Below are positions 27,237 through 36,624 of a DNA stretch of 62,255 nt, piece after piece; the first letter of the stretch is position 1; every line of letters starts with the position of its first letter. The notes below the pieces were generated by a model. The model did no database searches and had not been told where the DNA came from. It was given only the letters and a program-made list of their open reading frames with translations. This DNA comes from Pelovirga terrestris (lineage in GTDB: Bacteria > Desulfobacterota > Desulfuromonadia > Desulfuromonadales > Geopsychrobacteraceae), in NCBI RefSeq assembly GCF_014773365.1, contig NZ_JACWUN010000018.1, positions 1-62,255 of the forward strand. The letters run 5' to 3'. The position numbers and the translations under genes were made by a program.

Positions 27237-27256
27237 TGTCGCCATGGATGGCGACA
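27237..27256. promoter_or_regulatory. Perfect palindrome between kdsB and pyrG
   Basis: TGTCGCCATGGATGGCGACA has 9-bp arms around GG, 9 bp beyond the kdsB stop codon. It could be the stem of a terminator without a T-run, or an operator for the pyrG run. The rest of 27033-27236 shows only an AT-rich stretch and no gene. Confidence 0.5.
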
Positions 27257-27264
27257 ACAAGCGG

Positions 27265-28086
27265 TCATGGATGACGAACAGCGCCCCTTGACATAGGATC
27301 CCCGATCCGGTGCTGAACAGATACGTTTTTTTTATTAGACATCAACTTTTCTACGCGCTCCAGATCAGCCGGCGTATCCACTCCGTGGCTATCCCACTCC
27401 GTCTCGGCAACATACAGGCGTACTCCCCGTTCCAGCGCTCGCAACTGCTCCAGTCGCTCCAATTGTTCCAGCGGAGTTTCGGGCCAGCGCGGATAATCAA
27501 GCAGCAGGGTGCGACGATAGACATAAAGACCGATATGACGCCACACCGCAAGCTGGGGCAGCTGATCTGCCAACTCTTCTTTTTTCAGATCCCGCGGCCA
27601 GGGGATCGGTGCACGGGAAAAATACAGGGCATAGCCGGCCAGATCCCTGACCACCTTGACCACGTTGGGGCTGAAAAAATCTTCCGGGCAGGTCAGGCGC
27701 GCTGCCAGTGTTCCCATCTCGATATCATCATGATCGAGTAGCGGCCGTATCGCCTGATCAATCATCTGCGACTGAATCAGGGGCTCATCCCCCTGCACAT
27801 TAACGATCAGGCCACTGTCCAGGGTCTCGGCAACCTCCGCCAGACGATCGGTGCCGGTCGGATGATCCTCACGGGTCAACATCGCCTCACCACCGAACCC
27901 TTGTACGCACTCCAGGATCCGCTGATCGTCGGTGGCGACAACAACCCGATCAACCAGTTCAGCTGCAGCAACCTGCCGATAAACATGCTGAATCATCGGC
28001 AGCCCCTGCAGCAGAGCCAGCGGTTTGCCGGGAAAGCGGGTAGAAGAAAAACGAGCGGGAATGATTGCTGTGACATTATTGGTCAT
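27265..28086 (-). CDS. kdsB: CMP-KDO synthetase
   Basis: The 273-residue enzyme activates KDO with CTP. Sequence marks are TAIIPARFSSTRFPGKPLALLQGLPMIQHVY, LTREDHPTGTDRLAEV, IVNVQGDEPLI and the C-terminal EWDSHGVDTPADLERVE. ATG 28086 has GAAGGA upstream. A tail of about 25 residues follows the family end. It is transcribed in the same direction as pyrG but separated by 232 bp. Confidence 0.96.
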   Translation of the reverse strand: MTNNVTAIIPARFSSTRFPGKPLALLQGLPMIQHVYRQVAAAELVDRVVVATDDQRILECVQGFGGEAMLTREDHPTGTDRLAEVAETLDSGLIVNVQGDEPLIQSQMIDQAIRPLLDHDDIEMGTLAARLTCPEDFFSPNVVKVVRDLAGYALYFSRAPIPWPRDLKKEELADQLPQLAVWRHIGLYVYRRTLLLDYPRWPETPLEQLERLEQLRALERGVRLYVAETEWDSHGVDTPADLERVEKLMSNKKNVSVQHRIGDPMSRGAVRHP

Positions 28087-28113
28087 CAGTAGGCTATCCT
28101 TCATATGAGAGGA

Positions 28114-29874
28114 CTAGTCGCTATAAGGCTGATAAAGTCGTGCGATGCGCTTGGCCAGAGAAAAGATCTGTTTAAACTTATCCGTTATCTCAAATTCCAA
28201 CTGTAAAAGCTTCAGACGTTCGGTATCGCTGGCAGCCATACTCGCTACCTGGCGGCGAAAAGCACCCTCAACCGCCTCATTGACTTCGCGCCGCATTCCC
28301 AGAAGCTCCTGCGCCGGGGCGCTGTCATTGTCGTTGACAGCGCGCACCGCCAATTCCACAGCCGTGTAGACATAGGCATGCAGCCGTCCCAGCAGGTCTC
28401 TGATCTGAGCCCCCGGGCGCAACGGAAGTTGGGCTATTTTAAAACCCGTCTCAACCAGCTCCGACTCGATAACATCACCAATCCGCTCGAGGGTATCAGC
28501 AGCCTGGCTCAGCAGATAATAGTCATGGGCCTGGTCCTCGGTCAGTTCCTTTTTCCCCAGCATGGAGAGATAATTGATAATTTCAGTGTGGAGCAGATCA
28601 ATGACATCATCGCGCCGTTGGACCTCCCGGAACAGCTGATTATCGTTCTTTTGCAACGCCGGCCAGATGGTTTCAGTCATCTGTACCACTTCCTGCCCCA
28701 ACCGGCCGATCTCCATGCGCACCAGATTCAGGGCCGCCGCCGGGGTATCCAGCAGACGCTCATCGAGATATTTAGGGACCACAACCGGGGTCTTGTCCAG
28801 GTCCTTCCGTTCCGGCACCAGAACCATCGCCAACCTGGCAAAAAAAGGCGCCAGGGCAATAAAAATAAAGGTATTTAGAACGTTGAAGAGGGTGTTGGCG
28901 TTAGCAATCTGGCGCGGGGCTTCTGCCGCCAGCCGATCCATCCCCTGCAGTTCACCATACTGGGGTGACAAGGCCACCGTCAGGGCCGCCAACTGGTCAA
29001 CAAAACCGAGCCACAACAGCACCCCCGCGACATTGAACAGCACATGGATGGTAGCAGCGCGCAGGGCAACCAGGGGTTTACCGATGGTCGCCAGCATCGC
29101 AGTCACACAGGTGCCGATATTGGCCCCCAACGCCAGGGTGATACCGGCCGGCAGTGATATAAACCCCTGACTGGCCATAATGATGACCAGACCTGTGGTC
29201 GCCGCTGACGACTGAATCAGAGCCGTGAAAAGCGCGCCGACCAACAAGCCAATGAACGGGCTTTCCATTCCCACCATCCATTCAAGAAACGGCGGATAGG
29301 CACGCAACGGTACCATGGCATCAGTCATGATCCCCATACCGAAAAAAATCAACCCCAAACCCAGCAACATTCCACCGTAATGACGAAACTGCTCACGCCG
29401 GGCAAAGGTCAACATGGCAAAACCGGCAGCCACCAACGACAAGGCATAGGTTGAAACATTAAAGGCAATAATCTGTGCGGTGACCGTCGAACCGATGTTG
29501 GCACCCATAATGACACCAACCGACTGACTCAGGGACATCACCCCGGCACTGACAAAGCCCACGACCAGAACGGTCGTCACCGAAGAGGACTGGAGCATGG
29601 CCGTTGTCAGCGCTCCGACCAGGGCACCACTGAAACGGTTATTGGTTAAGCGCTCCAGGCATGACTGTAAACGTGATCCTGCCGCGGCCTTGAGGGATTC
29701 AGTCAACCGATCAAGCCCGAGCAAAAACAGCGCCAACCCACCAAAAAGACCCATCAACATAGCCCCCCATGAGAATCCTTGCGCTTCTGCCACACCAAGA
29801 CTTGCAGCTGCCGGGGCGGCAGCGAGTATCAGCATAAGCAGACAGGCGATGGAGGGGGCTCGGGCTATCATCAT
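28114..29874 (-). CDS. Na+/phosphate cotransporter (NptA/YjbB type) with PhoU-like domain
   Basis: The 586-residue membrane protein has two Na/Pi-cotransporter repeats, seen as the duplicated TTAMLQSSSVTTVLVVGFVSAG and FTALIQSSAATTGLVIIMASQG with their QSS motifs. The C-terminal 200 residues form a PhoU-like helical domain (AADTLERIGDVIESELVETG). It probably moves phosphate with sodium, often outward in bacteria. The start has two tandem ATG codons. Confidence 0.93.
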   Translation of the reverse strand: MMIARAPSIACLLMLILAAAPAAASLGVAEAQGFSWGAMLMGLFGGLALFLLGLDRLTESLKAAAGSRLQSCLERLTNNRFSGALVGALTTAMLQSSSVTTVLVVGFVSAGVMSLSQSVGVIMGANIGSTVTAQIIAFNVSTYALSLVAAGFAMLTFARREQFRHYGGMLLGLGLIFFGMGIMTDAMVPLRAYPPFLEWMVGMESPFIGLLVGALFTALIQSSAATTGLVIIMASQGFISLPAGITLALGANIGTCVTAMLATIGKPLVALRAATIHVLFNVAGVLLWLGFVDQLAALTVALSPQYGELQGMDRLAAEAPRQIANANTLFNVLNTFIFIALAPFFARLAMVLVPERKDLDKTPVVVPKYLDERLLDTPAAALNLVRMEIGRLGQEVVQMTETIWPALQKNDNQLFREVQRRDDVIDLLHTEIINYLSMLGKKELTEDQAHDYYLLSQAADTLERIGDVIESELVETGFKIAQLPLRPGAQIRDLLGRLHAYVYTAVELAVRAVNDNDSAPAQELLGMRREVNEAVEGAFRRQVASMAASDTERLKLLQLEFEITDKFKQIFSLAKRIARLYQPYSD

Positions 29875-29894
29875 TTACTCTGGAAGAAAAGTTC

Positions 29895-30030
29895 TCCACG
29901 GAAACGACCGAATCCACAGACCAAATCAGAAAGACAAGACACGTTCATCGGGTCGTCTCTTTGATTGAGGGCGGCTTTGCTGCAATAAATACCCTTCCGT
30001 CTGTTTCCGTGATTTCTGTGGCTCGGGAAG
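29895..30030. repeat. Degenerate inverted intergenic repeat
   Basis: CCACGGAAACGACCGAATCC at the left is loosely mirrored near 30000 by CTGTTTCCGTGATTTCTGTG. This resembles the same class of bordering repeats seen at 10818-10918. The rest of 29875-30130 holds no gene. Confidence 0.45.
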
Positions 30031-30130
30031 CCGTTTTTAGGTTTTTGAGTTTAAGCTGTTTGTTGTTACTCAATCAACATGAGAATGATAACAGAGAAGC
30101 GGGATGCAACGATAAATGATTGTGAATCAC

Positions 30131-31654
30131 TCAAGCTGATTTATTGCTCAGGCGGGGAGCAACAGCCTGGGCGATAACCAGCAGAGCGGTGAGCAACAGA
30201 CAGACATGGGCAAACAGATCACCAAAGCGCGTATAAAAGGTCGGCGCTGCGCCAAGCCCGACCTTGCCGGAGAGCTGCAAGGTCTCAAAAATCGGCCCGG
30301 ACAGAACCACCTCACCGCTGGGAGCGATCAGGGCGGAGATCCCGGTGTTGGCGGAGCGGGCCAGCCAGATGCGGTTTTCGATCGCGCGAAAACGCGCCAT
30401 GGCAAGATGCTGATAAGGGGCAGACGAGCGGCCAAACCAGGCATCATTGGTGATATTGACCAGCAAATCCACGCCCTGATGTAGATGCTGACGCGCCAGA
30501 TAGGGGAAAATAACTTCATAGCACACCAGCACGCCGACATGATGTTCGCCTAGCGGTAATGGAACTATTGTGCCGGGGACAAAATCGCCTACCCCTACCA
30601 CCAGCTTGTCGACAAAGGAAAGCAAACGGCCTAATGGCACGTATTCACCAAAAGGGACCAGATGAACCTTGTCAGAGCGCCCCTGCCGCAACCCATCACT
30701 GCCAATCAAAAAAGCGCTGTTCAGATACTGGTATTCGCCATGGGGCGCTCGTTGATAAGCCGGAGTACCCACCAGCAGCGGCACCCCGCTATGCTTGGGC
30801 AGATCATGAACCTGGGCCGCCAATGGCGAGGGATCCTGCAGATAAAAGGGGGTGGCTGCTTCCGGCCAGATCAACAGATCAGGGTGCTCCGCCAGGGCCT
30901 GCCTTGACAGGGACAGGTAACGAGTAATCGTCTCCTGCTGCAACGCCGGATCCCACTTTTGTGACTGTTCAACGTTCCCCTGTATCAGCGCAACGGTTAA
31001 CTGCTCGGGGCGTTCATCGGATAACTGTCCCGAACGCCAGACGCCATAGCCGAAATGACTGATCAGCAACAACGCCACTCCGCCCGCCGCCCAGCGGCTA
31101 AACAACTGTGTGGGCTGCGCAACAAGTTGGGCGATCAACGCATTAACCGTGATCAGCATCAGCCCCACCCCATAAACGCCTGTGACATCGGCACTCTGGA
31201 TCGCCAGGCTGAAATTCTGCTGGGAATAGCCGATCAAGGCCCAGGGAAAACCGGTCAACAGCCAGCCGCGTAAAAACTCAAGGGCCACCCAGATGACCGG
31301 CAGACTGAGCAGAACAGGAAGGCCCAGGCGCTGATGAGTGCGCCAGGCAAGCCAGGTGGCAGAACCGAAAAACAGCGCCAGGTAGGCAACAAGCAACAGA
31401 TAGGCACCCAACGAGGAGAACGGATCAAGACCACCGAAGGTGGTCATAACGATGTTCAACCAGTAAAGAACAACAGCAAAAAATGTCGCCCCGGCCGCAA
31501 AACCACTGGCAAACGGTCGTTTTTCCATGACCAGCAGCAGGGGCACCAGGGCCACCCAGGCAAGTGGATAAAGATCGGGACGGGGAAAGGACAGAGCCAG
31601 CAATCCGCCGGACAAGGCTGCGACCAGCAGGGTCTTATCAATCTGCATCATCAC
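30131..31654 (-). CDS. lnt: Apolipoprotein N-acyltransferase
   Basis: The 507-residue inner-membrane enzyme adds the third acyl chain to lipoproteins. About six N-terminal membrane segments are followed by a nitrilase-like domain with the triad Glu (LIWPEAATPFYL), Lys (KVHLVPFGEYVPLG) and Cys (VGVLVCYEVIFPYLARQ), and NITNDAWFGRSSAPYQHL. It overlaps the corC stop by 17 bp; the start may be GTG or one of two following ATG codons. Confidence 0.95.
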   Translation of the reverse strand: MMMQIDKTLLVAALSGGLLALSFPRPDLYPLAWVALVPLLLVMEKRPFASGFAAGATFFAVVLYWLNIVMTTFGGLDPFSSLGAYLLLVAYLALFFGSATWLAWRTHQRLGLPVLLSLPVIWVALEFLRGWLLTGFPWALIGYSQQNFSLAIQSADVTGVYGVGLMLITVNALIAQLVAQPTQLFSRWAAGGVALLLISHFGYGVWRSGQLSDERPEQLTVALIQGNVEQSQKWDPALQQETITRYLSLSRQALAEHPDLLIWPEAATPFYLQDPSPLAAQVHDLPKHSGVPLLVGTPAYQRAPHGEYQYLNSAFLIGSDGLRQGRSDKVHLVPFGEYVPLGRLLSFVDKLVVGVGDFVPGTIVPLPLGEHHVGVLVCYEVIFPYLARQHLHQGVDLLVNITNDAWFGRSSAPYQHLAMARFRAIENRIWLARSANTGISALIAPSGEVVLSGPIFETLQLSGKVGLGAAPTFYTRFGDLFAHVCLLLTALLVIAQAVAPRLSNKSA

Positions 31655-32495
31655 CCGGTTCTGACGACAACGGAAAAATTCGGATCTGCTGAATCGAGCG
31701 CTGATCTCCTTTTTCGATCAGCATATCGAACTGGCCAACGCGAATTTTTTTACCCACCACCGGTACCTGGCCAAATTGCTCAATAACGTAGCCGCTGATC
31801 GTATCGAATTTTTCTCGCTCTACCTCAACGTCAAAATATTCTTCGAACTCTTCAATATTGAGGCGGCCATTGACGACTACGGTACCATCGGGATCTGCGA
31901 TCAACCACTCTTCCTCCAGATCGTATTCGTCCTGGATATCTCCAACGATCTCTTCGATCAGATCCTCAATCGTAATCAAGCCGGCGGTACCGCCGTACTC
32001 ATCGATAACAATGGCAATATGCACCCGCGTTTCACGAAACTCCCGCAGCAACACACTCACCTGTTTCGACTCGGGAACCAGAAATGGCTGGCGCAGAACC
32101 GTTTCCAACGGGATGTTATCGAGGGACTGACCCCAATAGGGCAGAAGGTCTTTGGCATAAACCAGACCGATGATGTTGTCGATATTGCCTTTGAAGATCG
32201 GGATACGAGAGTGTCCGGACTGCAGAATAGCCTCAAGCACCTGGGTCAGGGGTGCGGCGGCATCAACGCAGACCATGTCGGTGCGTGGCACCATGATTTC
32301 ACGCAGATAGGTTTCATCAAGCTCCAGGATCGACTGAAGCATATCCCCCTCTTCTTCATCAATGATGCCACGTTGTTCTGATTCATCAATCAGTTGCTGC
32401 AACTCCTCTTCGCTCCCTGCCGAAGCGCGCCTGTTTAACCGGCCCAGAAGGCGTTGCAGCAGCCCTTGTCGTCCTTTTCCATCGCCCGTGTCCAC
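31638..32495 (-). CDS. corC: CorC/HlyC-like CBS-pair protein
   Basis: The ~285-residue cytoplasmic protein has a leading segment ASAGSEEELQQLIDESEQRGIIDEEEGDML, two CBS domains (from IMVPRTDMVCVDA to DEYGGTAGLITIEDLIEEIVGDIQDE) and a C-terminal CorC_HlyC domain ending IQQIRIFPLSSEP. It lacks the membrane DUF21 domain of CNNM relatives. Such genes are linked to ybeY and lnt in many proteobacteria. GTG 32495 with AAGGAG upstream is preferred; a longer frame runs into the heptamer array. Confidence 0.88.
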   Translation of the reverse strand: MDTGDGKGRQGLLQRLLGRLNRRASAGSEEELQQLIDESEQRGIIDEEEGDMLQSILELDETYLREIMVPRTDMVCVDAAAPLTQVLEAILQSGHSRIPIFKGNIDNIIGLVYAKDLLPYWGQSLDNIPLETVLRQPFLVPESKQVSVLLREFRETRVHIAIVIDEYGGTAGLITIEDLIEEIVGDIQDEYDLEEEWLIADPDGTVVVNGRLNIEEFEEYFDVEVEREKFDTISGYVIEQFGQVPVVGKKIRVGQFDMLIEKGDQRSIQQIRIFPLSSEPGDDAD

Positions 32496-32543
32496 CTTGT
32501 ATTCATTCTCCTTGTGTTGTGTTGTGTAGAGGTCCAATTTACC

Positions 32544-32576
32544 TGTCACCTGTCACCTGTCACCTGTCACCTGTCA
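32544..32576. repeat. Heptamer array TGTCACC, 4.7 units, at the ybeY stop
   Basis: Four full units and one partial unit stand between ybeY and corC. The ybeY stop codon lies inside the array, so a change in unit number alters only the spacing to corC and not the ybeY product. Confidence 0.9.
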
Positions 32577-33024
32577 GCGGAAATTGTTCAATCAGTTGGG
32601 CAAAAATTTCCCGTTCACGCTGTTCCATTTCCTGCGCCTGTTGGACGCTGCCGCGTTCGTGGTCGTAACCCAGCAGATGCAAGATTCCATGCACCAGCAG
32701 AAACCACAGTTCATGCTCAAAAGGAATCCCGGCGGCAGCGGCGTCCCCGGCAGCACGTTCCGCAGAAATAACCACATCGCCGAGCAACTGCGGCTGCACC
32801 CCCGCTCCCAATCCTTCCTGCATGGCAAAGGAGATGACGTTGGTCGGACGATCGCGCTGGAGAAAATCGCGATTGATCTGCTGAATCCCGGCATTGTCGA
32901 CAATCAGAATCGACAGCTCAGCGTCAGGCTTCGCGCAGATATTTAAGGTCTGCTGTGCTATCTTGCGTAGCGACCGCTTCAAAATCCGATACCGGCGCTG
33001 GCGATTTTCGATCTGAATTCGCAT
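32560..33024 (-). CDS. ybeY: Endoribonuclease/rRNA maturation factor YbeY
   Basis: The 154-residue metalloprotein has the zinc motif HGILHLLGYDHER and the upstream RPTNVISFAMQEG and LLGDVVISAERA segments. It acts in 16S rRNA 3' maturation and ribosome quality control. ATG 33024 (MRIQIENRQRRY) matches the family N-terminus and has AAGGGG upstream. Its first 101 bp overlap the 3' end of pgpH in another frame, and its last codons read the heptamer repeat. Confidence 0.95.
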   Translation of the reverse strand: MRIQIENRQRRYRILKRSLRKIAQQTLNICAKPDAELSILIVDNAGIQQINRDFLQRDRPTNVISFAMQEGLGAGVQPQLLGDVVISAERAAGDAAAAGIPFEHELWFLLVHGILHLLGYDHERGSVQQAQEMEQREREIFAQLIEQFPLTGDR

Positions 33025-35332
33025 GATTCCCCTTATTGCTTTTATCCCGCGCGGCAGGGCTGTCATTGCCATCCGTTTTGACTTTGACAATGTGAACCGG
33101 CTCCGGATAATCAACCCGGTGATGGAAAGAACTCGACAAGACCCGGGTAAAACTCTTGGCAATTTCGTTGAGGTCGCGCAGGGTCAGATCGCACTCGTTA
33201 AGCTGACCATCAATAAAGATGTTGTTGATCAACTTCTTAACCATGCCCTGAATCCGTGCCGGGGTCGGATCGGCGAGGGTACGGCTGGCGGCTTCCACTG
33301 CATCGGCGAGCATAATCAGGGCGGCTTCCCGGGTTTGGGGTTTGGGGCCATGATAGCGGTAATCGCGCTCGTCGACTTGCTGAACTCCGGGATCGGCAAG
33401 GGATTTGGCCCGGTCGTAGAAGAATTTGATCAGCGCCGTACCATGATGCTGCTTGATAATGTCGATCAACTCGGAGCCTAATTTGTTCTCCCGCGCCAGA
33501 TCGACGCCGTCTTTGACGTGGGAGGTCAGGATCAAGGCACTCATAGAGGGCGCCAGTTTGTCGTGCTTATTGCGTTGACCGCCGGTATTTTCAATAAAAT
33601 AAAGGGGCTTACGGATCTTGCCGATATCGTGGTAGTAGGCCGCCACGCGCGCCAACAGCGGATTGGCACGAATTGCTTCGGCCGCGGATTCGGCCAGATT
33701 CCCCACCAGAATCGAATGGTGATAGGTACCCGGCGCCTGAATCATCAACTGGCGAAGAACCGGCGCATTCATATTAGCCAACTCCAGCAACTTGATATCT
33801 GTCGTATATTTGAACAGCGATTCGACCAGCGGGATGGTGCCGTTGACAATGACCGCACTGATCATCCCCCCGGCAAAACCGAATCCGATCCGATACAGGA
33901 GTTGCAGATCGGCCGCCCGCCCGGTAAGCAAATGCAGACCGATCAACATAGCCATATTGGTCAGACCGATCCACAAGCCGGCCCGATAAAGAGTGGTTCG
34001 TTGCTGACAATGCCGCACCCCATGAGCACCGACAATGCTACCGACCAGCGCATAAAACGCCACCAGCAAGCTATTACCGAACAGCACCCCGGCCAGCACA
34101 GCAGAACAGATAGCCACGATAAAAGCGGTTTCCGAGTTAAGCACAATCCGCACCAGCATGGCCGCCAGAGCAAAAGGAATAGCATAGTAGTAGGTAATGG
34201 CATCGATCGAAGACAACACCGTTCCCATACCGGCAGAAACAAAAATCGACACCTTGATAAGAACAAAGTGAGCAATCAGCACCGTCCCCAGAAACAGCAG
34301 GTCGCGGCGGTCCGGATTAAATTTACTGATGTTTCCTTGCGCAAAAACAAAACCGACAAAAATCAGCAGCATGATACAGATCAGTAAACCGACGGCACTC
34401 TGGAGGGTATGGCTGCTGCGTCCTGATTCACGCAACGATTGCAGCTTGAGAATCTGGTCGGCACTTATGCGCTCCCCTTCACGCACCACCATCTCCCCCT
34501 TTTTTATCTGGAAGAGTACCGGCGTCACCTGACTGGATGCGTGCAGGCGGCGCTGCCGGGTTTCCTCTTGGTCCAGTACCAGGTTGGGCCGCAACTGTTG
34601 CTGTACCAACTTGAGCAGCACCTGCTGTTGGGCACTGCTCAGTGCATCAAGACCGGCCAAATGGCCTTCTGCTTGCTGAAGAACAATGTTGAGGCCAACC
34701 ACCCGCTCAGACCATTGGGGGGACGGCAAACGCTCCTGATCGCGCTCAAGCAAAACAATCCCTGCCTGCCAATCATCCAGAAAGCTCTGCAGACTGGCGC
34801 TAATCGGACGTTCGAACAACGGTTTCAGCAGAGTAATGATCCGTCCGACCAGTTCCCGGTCGAGGGGAAGATCAAGCAACGGCCCATAATCATCACTGGT
34901 AAGGGGAATGCCAAAATCAGCTTCAAGGCGCGGCAACAGATCCTGGGCAGGATCCAGATCGACTTCTTCCTGACGCTGGGACAAAAACACCAGCCCGCGT
35001 TCCAGCCGCTCAATGGCCTGTCCAGCGACACTCGCATCGTAACGATAGACCAGGGGCACAGCGCGTGCCGCAGCATCACGTTTGGCCCGCGTCAATTCGA
35101 CATCTTCGACCAGCATATCCCGGGGCGATTTGATATCCCGCGGGGCCACATCCCCGGGTGAAAAAGAGGCGGGGATCAAGCCGCCCTTGGGGACAATGAT
35201 AACAGCCAGCAATAGTGCTACTGCGAGCAGTACCCACTTGCGCAACTGTACCGGACTGCTCCAGAACCGCCATTCCTGCCAGGAGCTGGAACGACTACGC
35301 CCCCCGGTTTTGGTTTTCTTATCTTTAGTCAT
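32924..35332 (-). CDS. pgpH: 7TM-HD membrane phosphodiesterase (PgpH family)
   Basis: The 802-residue protein has one N-terminal membrane helix, an extracytoplasmic 7TMR-HDED domain, seven membrane helices from about residue 310 to 500, and a cytoplasmic HD domain with AAYYHDIGKIRKPLYF near residue 565. PgpH degrades cyclic di-AMP in Listeria; whether this homologue does so is inferred. The last 35-50 residues are hydrophilic and overlap ybeY by 101 bp. Confidence 0.93.
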   Translation of the reverse strand: MTKDKKTKTGGRSRSSSWQEWRFWSSPVQLRKWVLLAVALLLAVIIVPKGGLIPASFSPGDVAPRDIKSPRDMLVEDVELTRAKRDAAARAVPLVYRYDASVAGQAIERLERGLVFLSQRQEEVDLDPAQDLLPRLEADFGIPLTSDDYGPLLDLPLDRELVGRIITLLKPLFERPISASLQSFLDDWQAGIVLLERDQERLPSPQWSERVVGLNIVLQQAEGHLAGLDALSSAQQQVLLKLVQQQLRPNLVLDQEETRQRRLHASSQVTPVLFQIKKGEMVVREGERISADQILKLQSLRESGRSSHTLQSAVGLLICIMLLIFVGFVFAQGNISKFNPDRRDLLFLGTVLIAHFVLIKVSIFVSAGMGTVLSSIDAITYYYAIPFALAAMLVRIVLNSETAFIVAICSAVLAGVLFGNSLLVAFYALVGSIVGAHGVRHCQQRTTLYRAGLWIGLTNMAMLIGLHLLTGRAADLQLLYRIGFGFAGGMISAVIVNGTIPLVESLFKYTTDIKLLELANMNAPVLRQLMIQAPGTYHHSILVGNLAESAAEAIRANPLLARVAAYYHDIGKIRKPLYFIENTGGQRNKHDKLAPSMSALILTSHVKDGVDLARENKLGSELIDIIKQHHGTALIKFFYDRAKSLADPGVQQVDERDYRYHGPKPQTREAALIMLADAVEAASRTLADPTPARIQGMVKKLINNIFIDGQLNECDLTLRDLNEIAKSFTRVLSSSFHHRVDYPEPVHIVKVKTDGNDSPAARDKSNKGNHANSDRKSPAPVSDFEAVATQDSTADLKYLREA

Positions 35333-35343
35333 GAATCCTCGGA

Positions 35344-36357
35344 TCAGTCAGGCGCGTTGATTCCGGCAGGGCGAGGCGGTAGCTCCTCGGTTTTTGCAGA
35401 GGTTTTTTGCTCAGCGCGCTGATAAGCCTGGACGATCGCCTGAACAATGGGATGACGAACAACATCAAGGTCACTGAAGTAGGTAAAAGCAATGTCGGGA
35501 ACATTGCGTAACACGTCGGTGGCATGTAACAGTCCCGAACCGGTCCCACGCGGCAGGTCAATCTGGGTGACATCGCCGGTAATCACCGCGCGACTGCCAA
35601 ACCCGATGCGCGTCAAAAACATTTTCATCTGCTCCGCCGTGGTATTCTGTGCTTCATCAAGAATAACAAAAGCATCATTGAGGGTCCGCCCGCGCATAAA
35701 GGCCAGCGGCGCTACCTCAACCACGCCGGTATCAACCAAAGCACGCGCCTTATCCAGCTCAAGCATATCATATAAAGCATCGTACAGCGGTCGCAGGTAA
35801 GGATTGACCTTCTCAGCCAGATCCCCGGGGAGAAAACCCAGCTTCTCCCCCGCTTCAACTGCCGGGCGCACCAGCATAATGCGGCTCACTTCCTTGCGCA
35901 TGAGGGCAGCCACCCCCATGGCCATGGCGAGATAGGTTTTGCCGGTGCCCGCCGGTCCAATGCCGAAAACCACAGTCTTGCTGCGTATCTGGTCGATATA
36001 ACTTTTTTGCGCCAGACTTTTCGGGGCAATCAGCTTGTTGCGCGCCGAAACAAAAACCGTGTCATAAAAAATATCACGCAGGTTGGTTGAAGAATCGGTC
36101 GACAGGATGCGAATGGCATAGTCGATATCGGTGGGATACAGAGGCATATCATCGCGCAACAACGCACAGAGTTCTTCGAGCAGGCGGTAGCCGACTTGTA
36201 CCTGTTCCGGGTTGCCGGACAACTGCAGTACCGTCCCCTGGCTCCCGAGGCGAATCCCGAGTTTCTTCTCTATCAGCCTGAGGTTCTGATTCTGCTGGCC
36301 GAACAACTGGGCTGCCAACGCAGCATTGCCGACATCAAAGGATTGGCGAGGGGTCAT
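35344..36357 (-). CDS. phoH: PhoH-like ATPase
   Basis: The 337-residue protein has an N-terminal KH-like segment (EKKLGIRLGSQGTVLQLSGNPEQV) and the PhoH ATPase core: GIGPAGTGKTYLAMAMGV as Walker A, then VRPAVEAGEKLGFLPGDLAEK, FVILDEAQNTT and TRIGFGSRAVITGDVTQIDLP. It lies upstream of pgpH and ybeY, the usual PhoH-YbeY linkage, which suggests a role in RNA or ribosome metabolism. No clear ribosome site precedes the ATG. Confidence 0.94.
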   Translation of the reverse strand: MTPRQSFDVGNAALAAQLFGQQNQNLRLIEKKLGIRLGSQGTVLQLSGNPEQVQVGYRLLEELCALLRDDMPLYPTDIDYAIRILSTDSSTNLRDIFYDTVFVSARNKLIAPKSLAQKSYIDQIRSKTVVFGIGPAGTGKTYLAMAMGVAALMRKEVSRIMLVRPAVEAGEKLGFLPGDLAEKVNPYLRPLYDALYDMLELDKARALVDTGVVEVAPLAFMRGRTLNDAFVILDEAQNTTAEQMKMFLTRIGFGSRAVITGDVTQIDLPRGTGSGLLHATDVLRNVPDIAFTYFSDLDVVRHPIVQAIVQAYQRAEQKTSAKTEELPPRPAGINAPD

Positions 36358-36624
36358 ATGTGGTATGTGGGTGCATCAATTATTTGAATAATCACGACGG
36401 AAATTTAGCATCAAATGAAACCTTAATGCAAGGGGCGGAAAAATTCAGGATGGTCATGCCAAAGGGGGGGGTGTTCATCCCGCTTTTTTTGCTGACTGCC
36501 CGCGCGTCGCCCCTTGCGAGGGGCAGATATCTGCTATATAGTCCCTGCTTTGGACAAACAACCATAATACAGCGGCAGACGCTTGCTGCCTGTTTCATTT
36601 TATATTCATTCAAAGGGCCAAAAT

